In this document: positions 13,434 to 16,508 of the stretch, piece by piece
Numbering within the stretch: the first letter of the stretch is position 1
Layout of the letters: every line of letters starts with the position of its first letter
Source: Bacillota bacterium
GTDB lineage: Bacteria > Bacillota > Clostridia > Acetivibrionales > DTU013
Length of the DNA: 16,508 nucleotides
Direction of reading: 5' to 3'
NCBI GenBank assembly: GCA_023411715.1
Contig: JAEYOM010000106.1
Span: forward strand, 1 to 16,508
Made by a program: the position numbers and the translations under genes
The notes under the pieces: generated by a model
Databases searched by the model: none
The model's input: only the letters and a program-made list of their open reading frames with translations
What the model was told of the DNA's origin: nothing

Positions 13434-15551
13434 GTGAGGTTAAACGATTTCGATTTTAAGGCGTCATATATCAAGCCCGAAGATGACATAGCTTCTGCGT
13501 TCTACATTCCATGCATGAGGGCAGCGAACAGGTACGACCGTATTTCAGGCTTTTTCGGAAGCACTATCTATATCCTCGCGTGGGATGCACTCAAAGAGTT
13601 CATCATTGGCGGTGGCAAAATGCGTCTAATTTGCTCGCCATACATTTCGGATAGTGATGAGAAGGCGCTATCCGAAGGCTACAGCGCAAGAAACAACGAG
13701 ATACTTGCAGATGCTATCAAGGCGGAGGTCGAGGAGTTATTCGCATCAGAGTATCTATCCGCACCGGCTAAGTTGCTCGCTTATCTTGTCACCGAGAAGA
13801 TCATCGACGTGCAGATAGCCGTTCCAGGGGAAAATGCCGGAGCTGAAACCAAGCGTATGTTTCACGATAAGGTTGGTATGTTCACGGACGCGGCAGGTGA
13901 CACCGCAGGTTTCAGAGGTTCAATGAACGAAACGTTCAAAGGGCTATCATCGGACGGCAACCTTGAGTCTATAGACGTGTTCCCCAGCTGGCTGGACGGA
14001 CGTGACAGAGAGCGGGTTGATAGTGCAAGAGCGTTCTTTGACAAACTGTGGTCGCGTACCGTGCAGGGCGTGATGGTATACTCGTTCCCGGAGGACGTGC
14101 GTATAGTCCTCAAAGACAAAGCCAAAGGAGCACAATGGGAAGAACTTCTTGAGGAGATCCAGGTCGTCGAGAGCAAAGCACAGAAGTGGAAGCCGGATAA
14201 AAGGCTCGGCGGCAACTTGCCACGAGGGCACCAAACGATTGCGCTTGGTGCGTGGGTAGCTAACGGTAGACGCGGAATATTCGAGCATGCCACCGGTAGT
14301 GGAAAAACTTTCACCGCGATATGCGCCATACGCGATGCGTTTGGGCTCGGTGAAACAGTGCTCATACTTGTACCATCGCGAGACCTTCTGAACCAGTGGC
14401 AGAAGGAGCTCGAGAAGACCATAGGCGATATACCGGTGTATTACTTGCTGTGCGGAGACGGACACACCGAATGGCGCAAGAACGGAATGCTAACGTCATG
14501 GACAACTCCGACACCGGGACAAAACAAGATCGTTCTGTCAACGATGGACACAGCAAGCTCGCCGGAATTCATCAGAAGCGTGACGCAGGGCGAGCACCTG
14601 TTTATAGTGGCGGACGAGGTGCATCGGATCGGCAGCGACCGGAGGCGGCAGATACTCCAGATAGACGCGCATGCAAGGTTAGGACTATCTGCAACGCCGA
14701 GGCGGTATGGAGACCCGACAGGCACACAGGCAATCATGGACTACTTCGGCGGCATCATACCGCCACCGTTCACGCTCGAGGATGCGATACACGCAGGAGT
14801 GCTCACGCGGTACTTCTACCATCCGCAAAGACTTTCGCTCACAAAGGCGGAGCAGGAGCAATGGGATGAGGCCACAGCGGAGATCAGCAAGCTGATAGCG
14901 AAGGCAGGCAAGGACATAGACATTATGGTACACCCACGGCTCAAGATGCTGCTCATCAACAGGGCGCGGATCGTTAAGAACGCCGCGGGCAAAGTGTCGC
15001 TCGCCTTGCAGGTGCTCAGAGACCACTACGAAGCAGGCCAGAAATGGATCGTATACTGTGACAACATAGGACAGCTAAAAGCAGTAATGCGAAGCGCGAT
15101 GAGTTCAGGCTTTGACGCATACGAATACTACGCAGATATGACAGGCGACAGAGAGCAGACCATTGCATACTTCGAGGTGAATGGCGGCGTGCTTGTGTCG
15201 ATTAAGTGCCTCGACGAAGGCGTGGACATACCATCAACAACGCACGCGCTTATACTCGCATCGTCGCAGAACCCCAGAGAGTTCATCCAGAGGCGTGGCC
15301 GCATCCTCAGACGGTCGGAGGGTAAGATATTCGCTCACCTGTATGACGCGATCACCGTGCCACAGGTAAGCGAGGACGAGGACAGCAGGAGCTTATCCAT
15401 CATATCGGCAGAACTGTCGAGGGCAATCCAGTTTGGCGCAGGAGCCGAGAACCCGGCGTGCATTGCAGATTTGAAAATAGTCGCCATCGACTACGGTATC
15501 GACTACAACACTATCAAAGACGGAGGTATAGAAGCAGATGATGAGGAATGA
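13434..15551 (+). CDS. PLD-type nuclease / SF2 helicase fusion
   Basis: This 705-residue protein combines two activities. The N-terminal part (about 1-220) is a phospholipase-D-like nuclease domain. It carries MRLICSPYIS and then His144 and Lys146 in FHDKVGMF with Gly162, Ser163 and Asn165 in RGSMNE, the HxK...GSxN pattern; only one copy is seen, so a dimer is expected. The C-terminal part is an SF2 helicase: Walker A ATGSGKT (286-292), DEVH (394-397), SATP (419-422), a helicase C domain and motif VI QRRGR (619-623). GTG 13434 is used because the nearby ATG 13432 reads into a stop; GGAGG lies at about 13419-13423. It is likely the translocating nuclease of the system. It differs from the Type III Res and DISARM subunits known to me, in which the PLD and helicase parts are separate proteins. 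Confidence 0.88.
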   Translation: MRLNDFDFKASYIKPEDDIASAFYIPCMRAANRYDRISGFFGSTIYILAWDALKEFIIGGGKMRLICSPYISDSDEKALSEGYSARNNEILADAIKAEVEELFASEYLSAPAKLLAYLVTEKIIDVQIAVPGENAGAETKRMFHDKVGMFTDAAGDTAGFRGSMNETFKGLSSDGNLESIDVFPSWLDGRDRERVDSARAFFDKLWSRTVQGVMVYSFPEDVRIVLKDKAKGAQWEELLEEIQVVESKAQKWKPDKRLGGNLPRGHQTIALGAWVANGRRGIFEHATGSGKTFTAICAIRDAFGLGETVLILVPSRDLLNQWQKELEKTIGDIPVYYLLCGDGHTEWRKNGMLTSWTTPTPGQNKIVLSTMDTASSPEFIRSVTQGEHLFIVADEVHRIGSDRRRQILQIDAHARLGLSATPRRYGDPTGTQAIMDYFGGIIPPPFTLEDAIHAGVLTRYFYHPQRLSLTKAEQEQWDEATAEISKLIAKAGKDIDIMVHPRLKMLLINRARIVKNAAGKVSLALQVLRDHYEAGQKWIVYCDNIGQLKAVMRSAMSSGFDAYEYYADMTGDREQTIAYFEVNGGVLVSIKCLDEGVDIPSTTHALILASSQNPREFIQRRGRILRRSEGKIFAHLYDAITVPQVSEDEDSRSLSIISAELSRAIQFGAGAENPACIADLKIVAIDYGIDYNTIKDGGIEADDEE

Positions 15552-15768
15552 CATCAACGCAGATGACCTGACCGCAGTACTTGAGAAGATCAGGACGGAG
15601 AAGTACCCGGACATACCAGCAGAGCTTATCAGGGCTATTGTAGAAGCGGAGTTTGCCGACATTGATAACAGGCCGAAGGCAAGCAGAGCAGCGAAGAAGC
15701 TCATCGACGACCACATGCGGACGGTCGCAGTACCAGCTGACACGCTTGCAGCGGAACAACCGGATTAA
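15538..15768 (+). CDS. Hypothetical 76-residue protein between helicase and ATPase
   Basis: This is a small helical protein starting at ATG 15538 (15541 is an alternative), within the last codons of the helicase gene, with GGAGG at 15522-15526. It is rich in Ala, Asp and Lys (DLTAVLEKIRTEKYPDIPAELIRAIVEAEFADIDNRPKA), consistent with a short helical bundle or an adaptor that binds a neighbour. No known motif is recognised. Its stop is 10 bases before the DndD-like ATPase start, and GGAGG lies within that gap. Tight coupling on both sides argues that it is a subunit of the same complex. Confidence 0.6.
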   Translation: MMRNDINADDLTAVLEKIRTEKYPDIPAELIRAIVEAEFADIDNRPKASRAAKKLIDDHMRTVAVPADTLAAEQPD

Positions 15769-15778
15769 GGAGGTCAAC

Positions 15779-16508
15779 ATGCTAAAATTCACAAGCATGA
15801 CAATCGAGGACTTCGGGCCGTACAAGGGCGTACAAACCATAGAGTTCTCGGAGGAGAACGGTGTCATATTCATCTGGGGCAACAACGGACGCGGCAAGAC
15901 TACGTTGCTCAACATTTTCAGGTACGCGCTGTACGGAAAATTCCAGAACCGCAGAGGCAAGAGCGTAGACCTTACCGGGCTCACCAACATCGAAAGCCGC
16001 ACCGCTGGCAAGTATGGCTTTAAGGTCGTACTCAGGATGACGGACGGCACAAGCGTGTATGAGCTCACGCGACAGTACAAGCTCAGAGCAGGCATAGCGA
16101 AACCGCTCAAGAACGATGACTACGAGGAGTACGTGTTCCTCAAGAAGGATGGCGCGATACAGCCGTCAGCCGAGAGAGACCACCTGCTCAATCTCATCAT
16201 GCCGGAGGACATATCGCGGTTTTTCCTGTTCGACGGTGAGCTTCTGCAGGAATACGAAAACCTCATAATGGAGGACACAGTCGACGGTGCGAACATTAAG
16301 TTGGCAATCGAAAACATCCTCGGCTTGCCGGTACTCACAAACGGCGAGAGCGATACGGCGACTGTGCTCGAAGAGTATCAGAAAGCTAAGACGAGAACCG
16401 CTCAGAGCAACCAGCAGACAGAGCAGATAGGTGCGCAGATCGCTGCGCTCGAAGTTGAACTACAGGAGCACAACGCAGAGCTTGAACGGGTGAAAGACGC
16501 GCTAATTA
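15779..16508 (+). CDS. DndD-like SMC/AAA ATPase, N-terminal fragment (runs off window)
   Basis: The frame is open from ATG 15779 (AGGAGGT at 15767-15773) to the window end, giving the first 243 residues. Walker A is GNNGRGKTT (about residues 38-46), preceded by an N-terminal strand motif (MTIEDFGPYKGVQTIEF) seen in RecF/SMC-like ATPases. Residues 148-158 read ISRFFLFDGEL, a motif I associate with DndD-type ATPases of DNA phosphorothioation and related defence systems. From about residue 195 a helical coiled-coil begins (EEYQKAKTRTAQSNQQTEQIGAQIAALEVEL). The signature, Walker B and partner genes lie beyond the window. Whether dndB, dndC or dndE homologues follow cannot be seen; the methylases upstream suggest a methylation-based rather than sulphur-based system. 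Confidence 0.8.
   Translation, partial: MLKFTSMTIEDFGPYKGVQTIEFSEENGVIFIWGNNGRGKTTLLNIFRYALYGKFQNRRGKSVDLTGLTNIESRTAGKYGFKVVLRMTDGTSVYELTRQYKLRAGIAKPLKNDDYEEYVFLKKDGAIQPSAERDHLLNLIMPEDISRFFLFDGELLQEYENLIMEDTVDGANIKLAIENILGLPVLTNGESDTATVLEEYQKAKTRTAQSNQQTEQIGAQIAALEVELQEHNAELERVKDALI

Noticed and set aside
13862..14465. Long antisense frames (up to 186 residues) inside the helicase gene
   Set aside because: They are shadows of a GC-rich gene with clear helicase motifs on the + strand, and their serine- and proline-rich translations show no domains.
11097..16508. Assignment of the operon to DISARM
   Set aside because: DISARM has a separate drmA helicase, drmB (DUF1998) and drmC (PLD). Here PLD and helicase are fused, there is no DUF1998 protein, and a DndD-like ATPase is added.
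15779..16508. Assignment of the locus to DNA phosphorothioation (Dnd)
   Set aside because: Only a DndD-like ATPase is visible. No cysteine desulfurase, DndC or DndE appears, and the neighbours are methylases. Sequence beyond the window could change this.
1..16508. CRISPR arrays, tRNA or rRNA genes, insertion sequences
   Set aside because: No regularly spaced repeats, no cloverleaf-like sequence and no transposase motif were seen anywhere in the window.

Overview
The window looks like part of a mobile accessory region from a Gram-positive anaerobe of the Clostridia (a Lachnospiraceae- or Ruminococcaceae-like host is my inference). The reasons are strong AGGAGG-type ribosome binding sites, Firmicutes-style extended -10 promoters, and a YodL-domain protein of the kind carried on clostridial conjugative elements, which sits inside a Tad/Flp-like secretion cluster. 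There are no rRNA or tRNA genes and no CRISPR arrays. Everything convincing is on the + strand.

Region 1 (1-4659) is a Tad/Flp-type pilus or secretion cluster: the C-terminal end of a CpaF/TadA-like ATPase, TadB, TadC, a one-helix Flp-like pilin, a YodL-domain protein, a strong internal terminator, a DUF4320-like pseudopilin, a 28-residue membrane microprotein, a TadE-like pseudopilin, and an A24 prepilin peptidase broken by what looks like a single missing G near 4475. Because of the YodL neighbour, I read this cluster as part of an integrative or conjugative element rather than a chromosomal tad locus.

Region 2 (4641-6710) holds small proteins of unknown role, one with a repetitive beta-solenoid-like sequence. 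Next come a highly structured stretch ending in a terminator (5801-5917) and a small serine recombinase with a perfect inverted repeat just upstream. This is a plausible boundary between the element backbone and its cargo.

Region 3 (6783-10809) is AT-rich and has its own near-consensus promoter. It encodes an unrecognised 536-residue protein, an ABC-type ATPase with a C-terminal TOPRIM-like (OLD-like) nuclease half, and a HEPN-like 206-residue protein. I read it as a candidate three-gene defence or abortive-infection module.

Region 4 (10966-16508, open at the right edge) is GC-richer. It encodes two tandem SPPY-type DNA methyltransferases, a 178-residue putative recognition or effector protein, a fusion of a PLD-type nuclease with an SF2 helicase, a 76-residue linker gene, and the first 243 residues of a DndD-like SMC-type ATPase. 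The genes overlap or nearly touch, so this is one operon, preceded by an extended -10 promoter and operator-like dyads. It reads as a modification-coupled anti-phage system built from methylases, helicase-nuclease and SMC-like ATPase. It resembles but does not match DISARM, Dnd or classical restriction-modification, and it is the strongest candidate here for an under-described system.

Regions 3 and 4 together form a two-module defence island riding behind the recombinase on a conjugative-type element.
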